From assembly GCF_009933335.1 (NCBI RefSeq), contig NZ_MAEL01000031.1, forward strand, positions 1 to 64,000: a DNA stretch of 64,000 bases, in the 5' to 3' direction. Each line of letters begins with the position of its first letter. The first letter of the stretch is position 1. Both the position numbers and the translations under genes were made by a program. The DNA is from Candidatus Enterococcus willemsii. GTDB taxonomy: Bacteria; Bacillota; Bacilli; Lactobacillales; Enterococcaceae. Shown here in pieces: positions 17,865 through 25,579 of this stretch. The notes beneath the pieces were generated by a model. The model was not told the origin of the DNA and searched no databases. It worked only from the letters and a program-made list of their open reading frames with translations.

Positions 17865-18279
17865 CTTCTTCGTCTCCTTCCAAATCTTCATTTGTTCTAA
17901 TTGTTAATCCTTGATTGTAAGCCGCTTGTACAACTTCTGCTAACTCTTCAATTGTCCCCGTACGACTCATCAAAACTTCCAATAATACCGGTAAATTGAC
18001 ACCAGACGCCACAATGGTATTTTCTCTTTCTAACAAGTAGCTTGCTAGATTAATTGGTGTTCCTCCAACAATATCTGTCAGAACCAAAAGTCCTTTTGAT
18101 GTATCTAATTTATCTGCTTTATCTAACATTTCTTGTTTTAAATCATCGACTTGATCGACAACAAAAACGCTCATCGTATCATAATTATCTTGCTTACCAA
18201 CAATTAATTCTGCACTTTCAATGGCAGCCTTTCCAAAATCTCCGTGCGTCATAATTAAAACGCCAATTGTATTCCCCAT
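17848..18279 (-). CDS. PTS EIIA, mannose/fructose/sorbose family
   Basis: 143 residues, the ManX-type EIIA domain, with the phosphoacceptor His12 in IMTHGDFGK and the conserved TDIVGGTPINLA near 68. First gene of the six-gene operon; ribosome site AAGGAGG 9 bp before the ATG. The acidic C-terminus (EGDEEDEYSL) is shared with the end of EIIC in this operon. It accepts phosphate from HPr. Confidence 0.92.
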   Translation of the reverse strand: MGNTIGVLIMTHGDFGKAAIESAELIVGKQDNYDTMSVFVVDQVDDLKQEMLDKADKLDTSKGLLVLTDIVGGTPINLASYLLERENTIVASGVNLPVLLEVLMSRTGTIEELAEVVQAAYNQGLTIRTNEDLEGDEEDEYSL

Positions 18280-18317
18280 TTCACTATGCCTCCTTAAAGT
18301 TCATATGTCCGTTATTG

Positions 18318-18371
18318 TAAGAACTTGCTTGTTCTTATGTTTTCATTATATATTGATGAAAATCGCTTTCA
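18318..18371 (-). promoter_or_regulatory. Promoter, cre-like site and inverted repeat of the mannose-family PTS operon
   Basis: Minus strand: -35 TTGAAA (18367-18372), 16 bp, -10 TATAAT (18345-18350). A cre-like TGAAAATCGCTTTCA (18357-18371, one base longer than consensus) overlaps the -35. Downstream, near +20, is a 7-bp inverted repeat TAAGAAC/GTTCTTA with a 6-bp spacer (18318-18337) that may bind the PRD regulator. Confidence 0.55.
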
Positions 18372-18436
18372 ATAACACGTTTTTCACTAACGAAAGTGAA
18401 ATGTACGAATAGAAATGAACATTGAAAATTGATAGC

Positions 18437-18469
18437 AAAAAAAAAGCCAACAGATTTCTCTGTTGGCTT
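18437..18469 (-). terminator. Strong intrinsic terminator of the structured RNA candidate
   Basis: Perfect 11-bp stem AAGCCAACAGA/TCTGTTGGCTT with a 4-nt loop, followed on the minus strand by nine T residues. It ends a transcript that begins upstream of 18670 and stops before the PTS promoter. Confidence 0.85.
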
Positions 18470-18672
18470 CGACAGTACTATTGCTAGTAGATGAGTTTTT
18501 CTCCACAAAAAAATCATCCGACACCCTACAATCCGGTAGGCGAGTTTCCTCTATGTGCCTCTGTTTGAGTTGACTAGCATCCGCTAGCCGTCTCGGCTCA
18601 TCGCATAAAACATACTGTATCATAAAAGGATGGTCTTGGCTAGTTTTTTCTTTCACCCGAAAGACTCTCACT
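18437..18672 (-). ncRNA. Structured RNA candidate, unassigned
   Basis: The minus strand from about 18672 to the terminator folds by eye into a series of hairpins: CUUUC-GGGU-GAAAG; GGCUAGC-GGAU-GCUAGUC; AGGC..GAG-GAAA-CUC-GCCU with a 5-nt bulge and a GAAA tetraloop; CCGG/UCGG; GAUGA/UCAUC; UACUA-GCAA-UAGUA with a GCAA tetraloop; then the terminator. The open frame here has no ribosome site and an atypical protein, so RNA is the better reading. I tried to match tmRNA, 6S, RNase P, SRP, T-box and common riboswitches without success. It may be a small regulatory RNA or an orphan leader. Confidence 0.5.
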
Positions 18673-18767
18673 TACATTCATTAAAAATAGATGACATTCA
18701 CATCCAAAATCACACTCTTTAGGATAAAAATGTTTTTTTATGTCAAATAACTGTATAATAAAACCAC

Positions 18768-18797
18768 ATTAGAACGATTGATGTCAATCGTTCTAAT
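18768..18797. repeat. Perfect inverted repeat, 14-bp arms, 2-bp spacer
   Basis: Arms ATTAGAACGATTGA (18768-18781) and its exact reverse complement (18784-18797) around TG. It begins about 9 bp after a TATAAT and could be an operator or a 5' hairpin of a rightward transcript. It is not GC-rich and lacks a T-run, so a terminator is unlikely. Confidence 0.7.
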
Positions 18798-18932
18798 ATT
18801 TCTCATGTAATAGAGAACTATAAAAAATTGATTCGCATTTAGATAGCGCGGTAAATACCCGTTTATATTATAATTTCAGTATGCCTCTAGAATTTATAGT
18901 TACCTAGGGAATTAAAAACGAAAGAAGGTGCG

Positions 18933-18965
18933 ATGGTGACGTATACATCACCTACTATTTTATGA
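18933..18965 (+). CDS. Possible 10-residue leader peptide
   Basis: ATG at 18933 preceded by GAAGGTG encodes MVTYTSPTIL and ends TGA. The coding region contains the near-palindrome GGTGACGTATACATCACC. Its stop overlaps the start of the next micro-ORF (ATGA). It is short enough to be chance; support is the ribosome site and the coupling only. Confidence 0.25.
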   Translation: MVTYTSPTIL

Positions 18966-19012
18966 AAAAGAAAAACTCATTTAAGAAAAAGATGAATAGA
19001 TACATAATATAA
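18962..19012 (+). CDS. Possible 16-residue basic peptide
   Basis: Encodes MKKKNSFKKKMNRYII, very lysine-rich, with its ATG overlapping the stop of the preceding 10-codon frame. No family recognised. It could be a translated leader or chance. Confidence 0.2.
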   Translation: MKKKNSFKKKMNRYII

Positions 19013-19059
19013 AAACAAAAAATCATGATTTCACCCTAAATTTAGAAAGGAAGTTGTGC

Positions 19060-19239
19060 ATGTCTATCGCTTTATACCTGGCATCCAATCATAAATTTAC
19101 AGAACAAATCAATCATTCCCTATTTTCACTGAATGAAATGATTGATTTAGGTTATAGCTATACAGATTTGGAAAAATATTTTCAAAATTGATGGTTTGAT
19201 TTAGCTGATATCAATCCCTATGAAAAAGTTTTTATTTAG
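19060..19239 (+). pseudogene. 59-codon hypothetical gene interrupted by an in-frame TGA
   Basis: ATG at 19060 has a good site (GAAAGGAAG, 6 bp away). The frame reads MSIALYLASNHKFTEQ onward for 43 codons, meets TGA at 19189-19191, and continues in the same frame for 15 codons (WFDLADINPYEKVFI) to TAG at 19237. The last 20 bp overlap the next gene's start, as in a coupled pair. This suggests a nonsense mutation in a formerly longer protein, or a 43-residue product. The family is not recognised. Selenocysteine insertion is unlikely because no SECIS-like hairpin is seen. Confidence 0.55.
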
Positions 19240-19543
19240 AGGAAAAAATGAATTCACATTTGAAATTATACAAGATACTGATTCTCAAACAATTTCAAAA
19301 TACACACACAAGAAATATTATTATGAAATAAGGATTACTAACCCCACTAGCTTTTATTCTGACTTGATTAGTTATTTAAATAATTACTCTGTTCCGTACG
19401 AAATTTGGCGTATTTGGGAAGGCGATTTTAATTCTGATAATTTAGAGGTATTTGATATATGTAACTTGTCTGAAAAAGATTTGGAGCATCTAATCGAAAG
19501 TAATACCTATTCACATCCAAAAGTCGGGAAAATTTGGTGTTAA
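19220..19543 (+). CDS. Hypothetical protein, 107 residues
   Basis: A soluble protein starting MKKFLFRGKNEFTFEII, rich in aromatic residues (YYYEIRI, WRIWEGDF). No signal peptide, membrane helix or known motif was seen. The ATG overlaps the tail of the interrupted gene at 19060-19239, so its translation probably depended on coupling to that frame. Ends 7 bp before a strong terminator. Function unknown; the pair looks like accessory DNA between a PTS operon and udk. Confidence 0.6.
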   Translation: MKKFLFRGKNEFTFEIIQDTDSQTISKYTHKKYYYEIRITNPTSFYSDLISYLNNYSVPYEIWRIWEGDFNSDNLEVFDICNLSEKDLEHLIESNTYSHPKVGKIWC

Positions 19544-19550
19544 TTACACT

Positions 19551-19596
19551 AAATAACCGTGCAGGTAATTTTGATAAATTACCTGCACGGTTATTT
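19551..19596. terminator. Bidirectional terminator, 21-bp perfect stem
   Basis: Arms 19551-19571 and 19576-19596 pair perfectly (core CCGTGCAGGTAAT) around a 4-nt loop. It separates the hypothetical gene (plus) from udk (minus). Confidence 0.85.
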
Positions 19597-19598
19597 GT

Positions 19599-20225
19599 TT
19601 ACATAGAAAGAATTTTTTCCACTTTGGTATTAATCAAATCAATCGCTACATGATTTTCCCCGCCTTCAGGTACAATCACGTCTGCATAACGCTTAGTAGG
19701 TTCAATAAATTGATGATACATCGGTTTGACAACCGTTAAATATTGCTCAATAACTGAGTCTAACGTACGCCCGCGTTCTTCAATATCTCGTTTGATTCGG
19801 CGAATGATACGAATATCATCATCCGTATCCACATAAATTTTAATATCCATTAAATCACGTAGACGCTCATCTTCTAAGATTAAAATGCCCTCAAGAATAA
19901 TCACTTCTCGTGGTTCTTGATGAACTGTTTCTTCACTTCTAGTATGGCGAACATAATCATAGACGGGTTTTTCAATCGCTTCATAATTGAGTAATTGCTG
20001 TAAATGGTCAATCATCAAATCTGTATCAAAAGCTAACGGGTGGTCGTAATTGGTTTTCAACCGTTCTTCAAATGCTAAATGGCTTTGATTTTTATAGTAA
20101 GAGTCATGTTCTAACATCATAATAGAATGGTCGGGGAAATGATTAAAAATAGCACGGCTTACGCTGGTTTTTCCACTGCCTGATCCCCCAGTAACCCCTA
20201 TAATAATCGGTCTGTGTGTCGTCAT
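19599..20225 (-). CDS. udk: Uridine kinase
   Basis: The start at 20225 follows AAAGGAG by 8 bp; an upstream in-frame methionine adds a non-homologous tail. 208 residues. P-loop [14 protein letters not shown] at the N-terminus, the nucleoside-binding HDSYYKNQ near 45 and the lid arginines [12 protein letters not shown] near 130 are as in Udk. Phosphorylates uridine and cytidine in pyrimidine salvage. The same strand carries the HAD phosphatase and RsuA-type genes upstream. Confidence 0.95.
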   Translation of the reverse strand: MTTHRPIIIGVTGGSGSGKTSVSRAIFNHFPDHSIMMLEHDSYYKNQSHLAFEERLKTNYDHPLAFDTDLMIDHLQQLLNYEAIEKPVYDYVRHTRSEETVHQEPREVIILEGILILEDERLRDLMDIKIYVDTDDDIRIIRRIKRDIEERGRTLDSVIEQYLTVVKPMYHQFIEPTKRYADVIVPEGGENHVAIDLINTKVEKILSM

Positions 20226-20295
20226 CACTTTATCTCCTTTGGTATTTGTTTCAATTATAGCCGAAATAGCAAAAATTACTATCATAATTTAGTGA

Positions 20296-20979
20296 TTAAT
20301 TTGCTAAAATCTCATAAATTTCTTCTAACGTTTGAATTTGGAAGGTTGGTTGAATTGTCGGTTGCATATTTTTTTCTGGATGCAACCAAATCGTATCAAT
20401 CCCTGCATTGATACCACCTTGAATATCCGAAGTTAAAGAATCACCAATAATAACGGTCTCTTGTTTAGTAAATTTAGGAATGCGTGCAAATGCGTAATCA
20501 AAAAATTCTGTCTTAGGTTTTTGATGTCCTGCTGTCTCGGAAACAAAAATATCTTTGAAATACGGCAATAAATTTGATTCTGTCAATCGTTGGAATTGCG
20601 TTTGGGCTACACCGTTTGTTACCACATACAAGTCTGCTTTTTGGGCTAAGTCTTGAACAATTTCCAAACTATTTCCTAAACGTTTATGTCCTTGATTCAA
20701 ATAAGAACGGTAACGTCGTTCCATCGCTGGACTATCGACTTCTTTCCCAAAGTGTGCAAATAGCTCACCAAAACGCCCATTCACCACTTCTTCTGAGGTC
20801 ATATTGCCTTTTTCGTATTCTTTCCAACGTCTTTGATTCAAGACTTTATACGTATGTTCAATTTCAGGTGTTAACTCAATTGCAACTTCTTGAAATAAAT
20901 GGCGTAGTGCTTGGTTTTCAGCATCTTTAAAATCCAGTAATGTATCATCTACATCAAATAATAATGTATTATATTTCAT
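20296..20979 (-). CDS. HAD-family phosphatase, YjjG-like
   Basis: 227 residues. HAD motif I is DVDDTLLDF near residue 10, motif II TNG near 119, motif III the lysine in HQKPKTEF near 150, and motif IV IGDSLTSDI near 178. The alpha-helical cap and the VDDTLLDF variant fit the YjjG noncanonical pyrimidine nucleotidase group, which removes phosphate from damaged pyrimidine nucleotides. It lies next to udk, in keeping with nucleotide housekeeping. Other HAD phosphatase roles are possible. Confidence 0.8.
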   Translation of the reverse strand: MKYNTLLFDVDDTLLDFKDAENQALRHLFQEVAIELTPEIEHTYKVLNQRRWKEYEKGNMTSEEVVNGRFGELFAHFGKEVDSPAMERRYRSYLNQGHKRLGNSLEIVQDLAQKADLYVVTNGVAQTQFQRLTESNLLPYFKDIFVSETAGHQKPKTEFFDYAFARIPKFTKQETVIIGDSLTSDIQGGINAGIDTIWLHPEKNMQPTIQPTFQIQTLEEIYEILAN

Positions 20980-20989
20980 TTTGATCTCC

Positions 20990-21700
20990 TTATCTAAAGT
21001 ATGGTTTTAAGGACAGTAGCTCTGCTTGTGTCAATGCACGATAACTTCCTGTTGACAATGAACCAAGTTGTAAAGGGCCCATTGCTACTCGTTTTAAAAA
21101 AATAACTTTTTTCCCCGTTACTAAAAACATTTTCTTCACTTGGTGGAACTTTCCTTCACGAAGTGTTAAACGAACAGTGCTTTCTGTTGGCGTTGACGTT
21201 AAAATCTCCAATTTTGCCGGCTGACACTGCTCCCCACCATGAAAGATAATACCTTGCGCAAAAGCTTGCACATCATTAACGGTCACTTCGGCATTAATTT
21301 TAGCTTCGTATACCTTATCGACTTTCTTTTTTGGCTGTAATAAATCGTACCCTAATTGGCCGTTACTCGTCAACAATAGCAATCCTTCTGTATCACGATC
21401 CAGCCGTCCAACCGCTGCTAAATCTCCTCGCTGATCTTCTGGTGCCAATAAATCAAAAACGGTTGTTAATTTATCCCGATTGGCTGTCACTACACCTTGA
21501 GGTTTATTCAAAAGATAGTATGTATCTGTTGTTTTCAATCTTTGCCCATTGACTTCAATTTGATGAATCAAACTATCCACATTTTTATTCTCTTGATAAA
21601 CAATTTTCCCATCCACTCGAACTTTCCCCATTAAAAAAAGACGTTTCATCTGTTTGCGTGACGTCTTCCATTCTGTTTCAATTAATTTATCTAAACGCAT
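20990..21700 (-). CDS. rsuA: RsuA-family rRNA pseudouridine synthase
   Basis: 236 residues. An N-terminal S4 RNA-binding domain (MRLDKLIETEWKTSRKQMKRL) is followed by the catalytic domain with GRLDRDTEGLLLLT, in which the second Asp is catalytic. By homology it converts U516 of 16S rRNA to pseudouridine. It ends 10 bp before the HAD gene start. Assignment between RsuA and RluB/RluE subgroups is not certain. Confidence 0.88.
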   Translation of the reverse strand: MRLDKLIETEWKTSRKQMKRLFLMGKVRVDGKIVYQENKNVDSLIHQIEVNGQRLKTTDTYYLLNKPQGVVTANRDKLTTVFDLLAPEDQRGDLAAVGRLDRDTEGLLLLTSNGQLGYDLLQPKKKVDKVYEAKINAEVTVNDVQAFAQGIIFHGGEQCQPAKLEILTSTPTESTVRLTLREGKFHQVKKMFLVTGKKVIFLKRVAMGPLQLGSLSTGSYRALTQAELLSLKPYFR

Positions 21701-21774
21701 AACATCCCTTTCTTTCTTGGTTATTATAGCGCGTTTTGTCTAATTGATAAATAAATTAAGCTATTTTTGTATGT

Positions 21775-21823
21775 CAAACAAGGCGCATTAGATAATACTT
21801 GATTACCTCATGCACCTCGTTTG
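21775..21823 (-). other. Imperfect hairpin after the second mannose-PTS operon
   Basis: Arms 21775-21791 and 21807-21823 pair over about 16 bp with wobbles, starting 3 bp beyond the EIIA stop. There is no T-run, so it may be a weak terminator or an mRNA 3' stabiliser. Confidence 0.35.
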
Positions 21824-21825
21824 AT

Positions 21826-22212
21826 TCATTTTGTAATGTTTTGTAATGTGCTTGGAAATGCCTCTACTAAATAAGTCACTAATTGTTCTAAATTTTGTTC
21901 TCTATTTAGTAATGCTTCGATAATTATTGGTAAATTAAATCCTGTTAATACATTTGTATTCGGATTTTTTCGTTGAATAATCATCGCGACATTCGAAGGT
22001 GTTCCACCTAGAATATCCGTAAGAATCAGAACACCATTCGATTTTTCAAGCATGTCAAACTGATTTCGAGCTTCTTCAACGATCATTTCTAAATCCATCT
22101 GTTCCTCAAGAGAGAATACACCGACATTTTCTTGTTTCCCTACAATCATTTCAGCACTCGCCAATGCTTCTTTAGCAAAATAACCATGACTTCCTAATAA
22201 AATTGATACCAT
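21826..22212 (-). CDS. PTS EIIA, mannose/fructose/sorbose family
   Basis: 128 residues, start MVSILLGSHGYFAKEAL with phosphoacceptor His9 and the conserved TDILGGTPSNVA near 67. Last gene of an operon EIIB-EIIC-EIID-M20-EIIA, so the EIIA is separated from the other PTS genes by the hydrolase. It should take phosphate from HPr and pass it to the EIIB at 25040-25519. Confidence 0.92.
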   Translation of the reverse strand: MVSILLGSHGYFAKEALASAEMIVGKQENVGVFSLEEQMDLEMIVEEARNQFDMLEKSNGVLILTDILGGTPSNVAMIIQRKNPNTNVLTGFNLPIIIEALLNREQNLEQLVTYLVEAFPSTLQNITK

Positions 22213-22237
22213 CTTTCTCTCCTCACAGCTTTGATTT

Positions 22238-23437
22238 TTATCTTGGTTTTATATTTACATCTACTAACTCATTTTTCTCTTCTTTTGCAAGTTCCATGAT
22301 AGTTGGATTCAAAAATGTCTCAACCACAGTCATACTCATTGCTTTTGCAGAGCGCTCTATTGCTTTGTGACTAATTGGTAAGTTGGCAAGTTTCTCGTAT
22401 TCTGCTGTATGCAAAGACACCCGCGTTTTATTCAAACTAAAATAAGGATTGGTAGTCGGAATAAGTTGACTCACATTACCAAAATCGGTTGAACCGAAAT
22501 CATCTGGAAAATCAGGTAAAACTGGTTCGCCTAATTCTTCTAACGCTTCTCTACAAATATTTCCTAACACACGGCTGAAAGTTCGTGCTCCGTAACCCTT
22601 CTCTTCTTCAATATTTACTTTACACCCCGTAGCAAGAGCGCCCGCTTGAATACAGTTTTTAACTTTTTCAACTAAATGAGGTAATTCATCTTCTTCCATG
22701 CAGCGAATGCTGTACTCAATTTTTGAATAATCTGGAATCATGCCTGTTGCCGTACCACCTTCTACTAAAATACCTGATAAGCGTGTATCTGATGTCACTT
22801 GTTGACGTAGCATCGCAACAGCATTGAAAAATAGATTAGCTGCATCTAACGCATTTACCCCTTTAAATGGTTGGCTAGCTGCATGCGCAGAATGTCCAAG
22901 ATATTCAATAGTAAATTTATATGTTGCTGTACAGCGTCCCGCAATTCGCGTTGTTCCAGAAGTCGGATGAACCATTGTCGCAGCATCAATATCTTCGAAT
23001 GCCCCTCTTTCAATTAATTTAATTTTCCCACCACCGCCTTCTTCTGCGGGTGTACCAATCAACGAGACTTTTCCTGAAATATCAAATATTTCCATTGCAG
23101 TTTTTGTCGCTAAAAATGCTCCTACAGCTGATGAAGCAATGATATTGTGTCCACAAGCATGTCCTAATTTGGGTAAGGCATCATACTCCGCTAATATAGC
23201 AAAGTGTATCTCTCCATCTCCTTGAGTATGTGTTGCTTTGAACGATGTTTCAAGACCGCAATAATTATTTTCTACTTCGATATTAGAATTGATTAGATAA
23301 GTAGTAATTTTTTCAACGGCTAAAAACTCCTCATAACCTAATTCTGGGTGACTATGGATATATTCACTTAGTTCTATCAGCTCTGGTTTTCGTTCCTCTA
23401 CATTTTTTTCAATTTCTTTTTTTATTTCCTGTAACAT
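22238..23437 (-). CDS. M20-family amidohydrolase/peptidase within a PTS operon
   Basis: 399 residues. M20 features: HACGHNIIASSAVGAF near 113 (metal ligand His), EEGGGGKIKLIERGAF near 150 (catalytic Glu and metal ligand), a dimerisation domain in the middle (ATYKFTIEYLGHSAHAAS near 180), and a late DFGSTDFGNVSQ. The family includes aminoacylases and p-aminobenzoyl-glutamate hydrolase. Its place between EIID and EIIA suggests it hydrolyses an amide bond in the imported, phosphorylated compound, for example an N-acylated or amino-acid-linked sugar. The substrate is not known. Confidence 0.88.
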   Translation of the reverse strand: MLQEIKKEIEKNVEERKPELIELSEYIHSHPELGYEEFLAVEKITTYLINSNIEVENNYCGLETSFKATHTQGDGEIHFAILAEYDALPKLGHACGHNIIASSAVGAFLATKTAMEIFDISGKVSLIGTPAEEGGGGKIKLIERGAFEDIDAATMVHPTSGTTRIAGRCTATYKFTIEYLGHSAHAASQPFKGVNALDAANLFFNAVAMLRQQVTSDTRLSGILVEGGTATGMIPDYSKIEYSIRCMEEDELPHLVEKVKNCIQAGALATGCKVNIEEEKGYGARTFSRVLGNICREALEELGEPVLPDFPDDFGSTDFGNVSQLIPTTNPYFSLNKTRVSLHTAEYEKLANLPISHKAIERSAKAMSMTVVETFLNPTIMELAKEEKNELVDVNIKPR

Positions 23438-23453
23438 TCAAAATTCCCCCAAA

Positions 23454-24272
23454 CTAAAATAGACCTACAAGTGCTCCTACCAATGAGAACAATAAGACTC
23501 CCAGTAAAATATGTGTATATTTCACTTTACGATATCGGATTAAATAGTAGATAATAAAGACAGCTGTCACAGGCAACAATCCCGGTAAAATCTGATCAAT
23601 ATATGATTGAATACCTGTTGTTTCTCCGTTCACAACAATTTCCGGCTTTAATGAGAGTTTTACATATTGTGAAGATAAAATTCCCATCATGAACATTCCT
23701 AACACACTCGATGCCGTAATAAATTGATTGATTCTTCCATCTTTCAGCACTTGCAAAATACTTTTACGCCCTACTCGATATCCTAAATGCCATAAATAAT
23801 AACTAATTGAAGTCGTCATCAAACTAACAACCACAAATGGTCCTAAACCTGCAATCCAACTTCCAGCAGAAGCCAGAGGTAAGAATAAACCAATGACAAT
23901 CGGTCTAATTGTTCCCCAGTCAACCGTATCACCTATTCCTGCTAGCGGACCCATAAAACCTGTTTTTAACCCAGTAATCATTTCATCGGAAATATCTTCG
24001 CCTTTAGCTCTTTCCTCTTCCATAGCAATAACAATCCCGTGTATCAAACTTCCCCATATTCCTTCTGTATTAAAGAAAGTCATATGTCGATTCAAGGCAT
24101 CCTTCAAGTCTGCATCTTCTTTATACAATTTTTTCAAAATAGGTGCTAAACATGCCGCAAAAGCAAGTGTTTGTAGCCGTTCAAAAGAATTAGATAACTC
24201 ACATGTCCCAATCCAATACATCCACGAACGTCGAATATCTTTTTTGGTCAATAATTTTTTATTTTCTTCCAT
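23454..24272 (-). CDS. PTS EIID, mannose/fructose/sorbose family
   Basis: 272 residues with WMYWIGTCELSNSFERLQTLAF at the N-terminus, LNRHMTFFNTEG near 62 and GLKTGFMGPLAGIGDTVDWG near 106. It forms the permease with the EIIC 2 bp upstream. It is more divergent than the EIID at 15797, in line with a different substrate. Confidence 0.92.
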   Translation of the reverse strand: MEENKKLLTKKDIRRSWMYWIGTCELSNSFERLQTLAFAACLAPILKKLYKEDADLKDALNRHMTFFNTEGIWGSLIHGIVIAMEEERAKGEDISDEMITGLKTGFMGPLAGIGDTVDWGTIRPIVIGLFLPLASAGSWIAGLGPFVVVSLMTTSISYYLWHLGYRVGRKSILQVLKDGRINQFITASSVLGMFMMGILSSQYVKLSLKPEIVVNGETTGIQSYIDQILPGLLPVTAVFIIYYLIRYRKVKYTHILLGVLLFSLVGALVGLF

Positions 24273-24274
24273 CG

Positions 24275-25027
24275 CTATACAGCCCCCACTTCTTCTGAAT
24301 TCTTTTTAGTAAAGGTAATATGCAAGAATGCTAGGAACATTCCAAACAACGCAAATGCAATGGTGTTCACTTCAGATGCATATTGGAATAAGAAAAAGCC
24401 GAATAAGAAATAAGGAATAACATTTCCTTTTCCAATAACAGAAATAGTGATTGCAAACCCTAAAGCTGGCAAAATTCCTCCAGCCACTTGCAGCCCTGTC
24501 ATAATCCAATCAGGAACAACCTCCATAAACGCATTGACTGCATTCGGTCCTAAATAAATGGCAATTGCTACAGGGATGATATAAATCCCTATTAGTGACA
24601 AGGTTGGATATAAAAAATGGGCGCGCATAATACCGGCTGTATTAGCTTTTTCAGCATACGTATCTGCCATGTGAACCCACGCAGCATTGACCGTTCGTCT
24701 AATATAGTCCAATAAAACACCTAATAACCCTACAGGCACTGCCAAAGTAACTGCTACTGCTGGTTCTAAATTAGATTGCAATGCAATCGGAACTGCAATA
24801 AAAGTTGCTAGAACCTGATCAGTCGGGATATTTCCACCCGGTTGAATCACGCCCATATAAATGGCTTGAATAGCTGCACCTATAATCATTGCTTGAGGAA
24901 TATCACCTAAAACAATGCCAATTAACATCGCACCAAATAAAGGAATATTCTTTGGCCAAGTATATAAAATACCCATTCGACAAAAACAAAACAATATTCC
25001 TAAAATAATCGCTTGAATCACACTCAT
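24275..25027 (-). CDS. PTS EIIC, mannose/fructose/sorbose family
   Basis: 250 residues, mostly hydrophobic, with GAAIQAIYMGVIQPGGNIPTD near 52, the equivalent of the family EIIC substrate loop. The motif differs from the other EIIC in this window (GAYSAPD replaced by GGNIPTD), consistent with a different sugar. Ribosome site AAGGAGG before the ATG. Confidence 0.9.
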   Translation of the reverse strand: MSVIQAIILGILFCFCRMGILYTWPKNIPLFGAMLIGIVLGDIPQAMIIGAAIQAIYMGVIQPGGNIPTDQVLATFIAVPIALQSNLEPAVAVTLAVPVGLLGVLLDYIRRTVNAAWVHMADTYAEKANTAGIMRAHFLYPTLSLIGIYIIPVAIAIYLGPNAVNAFMEVVPDWIMTGLQVAGGILPALGFAITISVIGKGNVIPYFLFGFFLFQYASEVNTIAFALFGMFLAFLHITFTKKNSEEVGAV

Positions 25028-25039
25028 TGCATTTCCTCC

Positions 25040-25519
25040 TTAAAATTTATTGGCAATACTCGCTAAACTAACCTCTTTCTCTTCTGGCACAGTTTGTAAA
25101 AATATATGTTTTCCTTCATTTTCAAGAGTTTGTAATTGACTATATTCCTCATTCGTCAAGGTAATATTTTTAAATACTACGACGCGTCCCGCAGCACCAC
25201 CAATTCCCCCAATTTGAATATCGGTAAATGGCAATTCATTTGCCAATCCCTCAAGTAAGGAAGGGATGTTTTTAAATAAGATAATTGATTTTGATAAATC
25301 TCTATTTTCCAAAAATTCTTTTGCTTCATTTTGTGATTTAACAATCAATTTAACCCCTGCTGGTGCTGCCATTTCAAAAACTTCAATCATAAATTCATCT
25401 TTTGCCAAAGCATCATCGATGATAATGACTTCTTTCGCTCCTACTTGACCAATCCATCTAGTTACCACTTGCCCATGTAATAAACGACTATCCACTCTCA
25501 CTAAACCAACCTTAACCAT
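25040..25519 (-). CDS. PTS EIIB, mannose/fructose/sorbose family
   Basis: 159 residues, start MVKVGLVRVDSRLLHGQVV with the phospho-histidine at His15, and IGGIGGAAGR near 115. First gene of the operon, with a GGAGG ribosome site. The divergent RpiR gene begins 188 bp away and is the probable regulator. Confidence 0.92.
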   Translation of the reverse strand: MVKVGLVRVDSRLLHGQVVTRWIGQVGAKEVIIIDDALAKDEFMIEVFEMAAPAGVKLIVKSQNEAKEFLENRDLSKSIILFKNIPSLLEGLANELPFTDIQIGGIGGAAGRVVVFKNITLTNEEYSQLQTLENEGKHIFLQTVPEEKEVSLASIANKF

Positions 25520-25579
25520 ATCACTGCCTCCATCTTTCGTTTATTTTTTCCGATTAACAATTAAAGCCTTTTCATTTTA

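Larger units (their letters stand above)
18673..19059. other. Gene-poor AT-rich stretch with palindrome and micro-ORFs
   Basis: No standard gene. It holds a TATAAT (18754-18759, plus strand), the 30-bp palindrome at 18768-18797, a near-palindrome GGTGACGTATACATCACC (18935-18952), and two overlapping micro-ORFs (18933-19012). The sequence 18820-18930 looks like a transcribed leader but matches no riboswitch I know. Confidence 0.5.

Noticed and set aside
18280-18420. Sigma-54 promoter for the mannose-family PTS operon
   Set aside because: No TGGCAC-N5-TTGC element was found, and the regulator lacks a sigma-54 activation domain; a TTGAAA-16-TATAAT promoter is present.
18387-18671. 94-codon minus-strand reading frame
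   Set aside because: It has no ribosome site, reads through a strong terminator and overlaps the hairpin-rich RNA candidate; the encoded protein has no recognisable features.
19189-19191. TGA as selenocysteine
   Set aside because: No SECIS-like stem directly after the codon and no Sec-enzyme motif; a nonsense mutation or short product is simpler.
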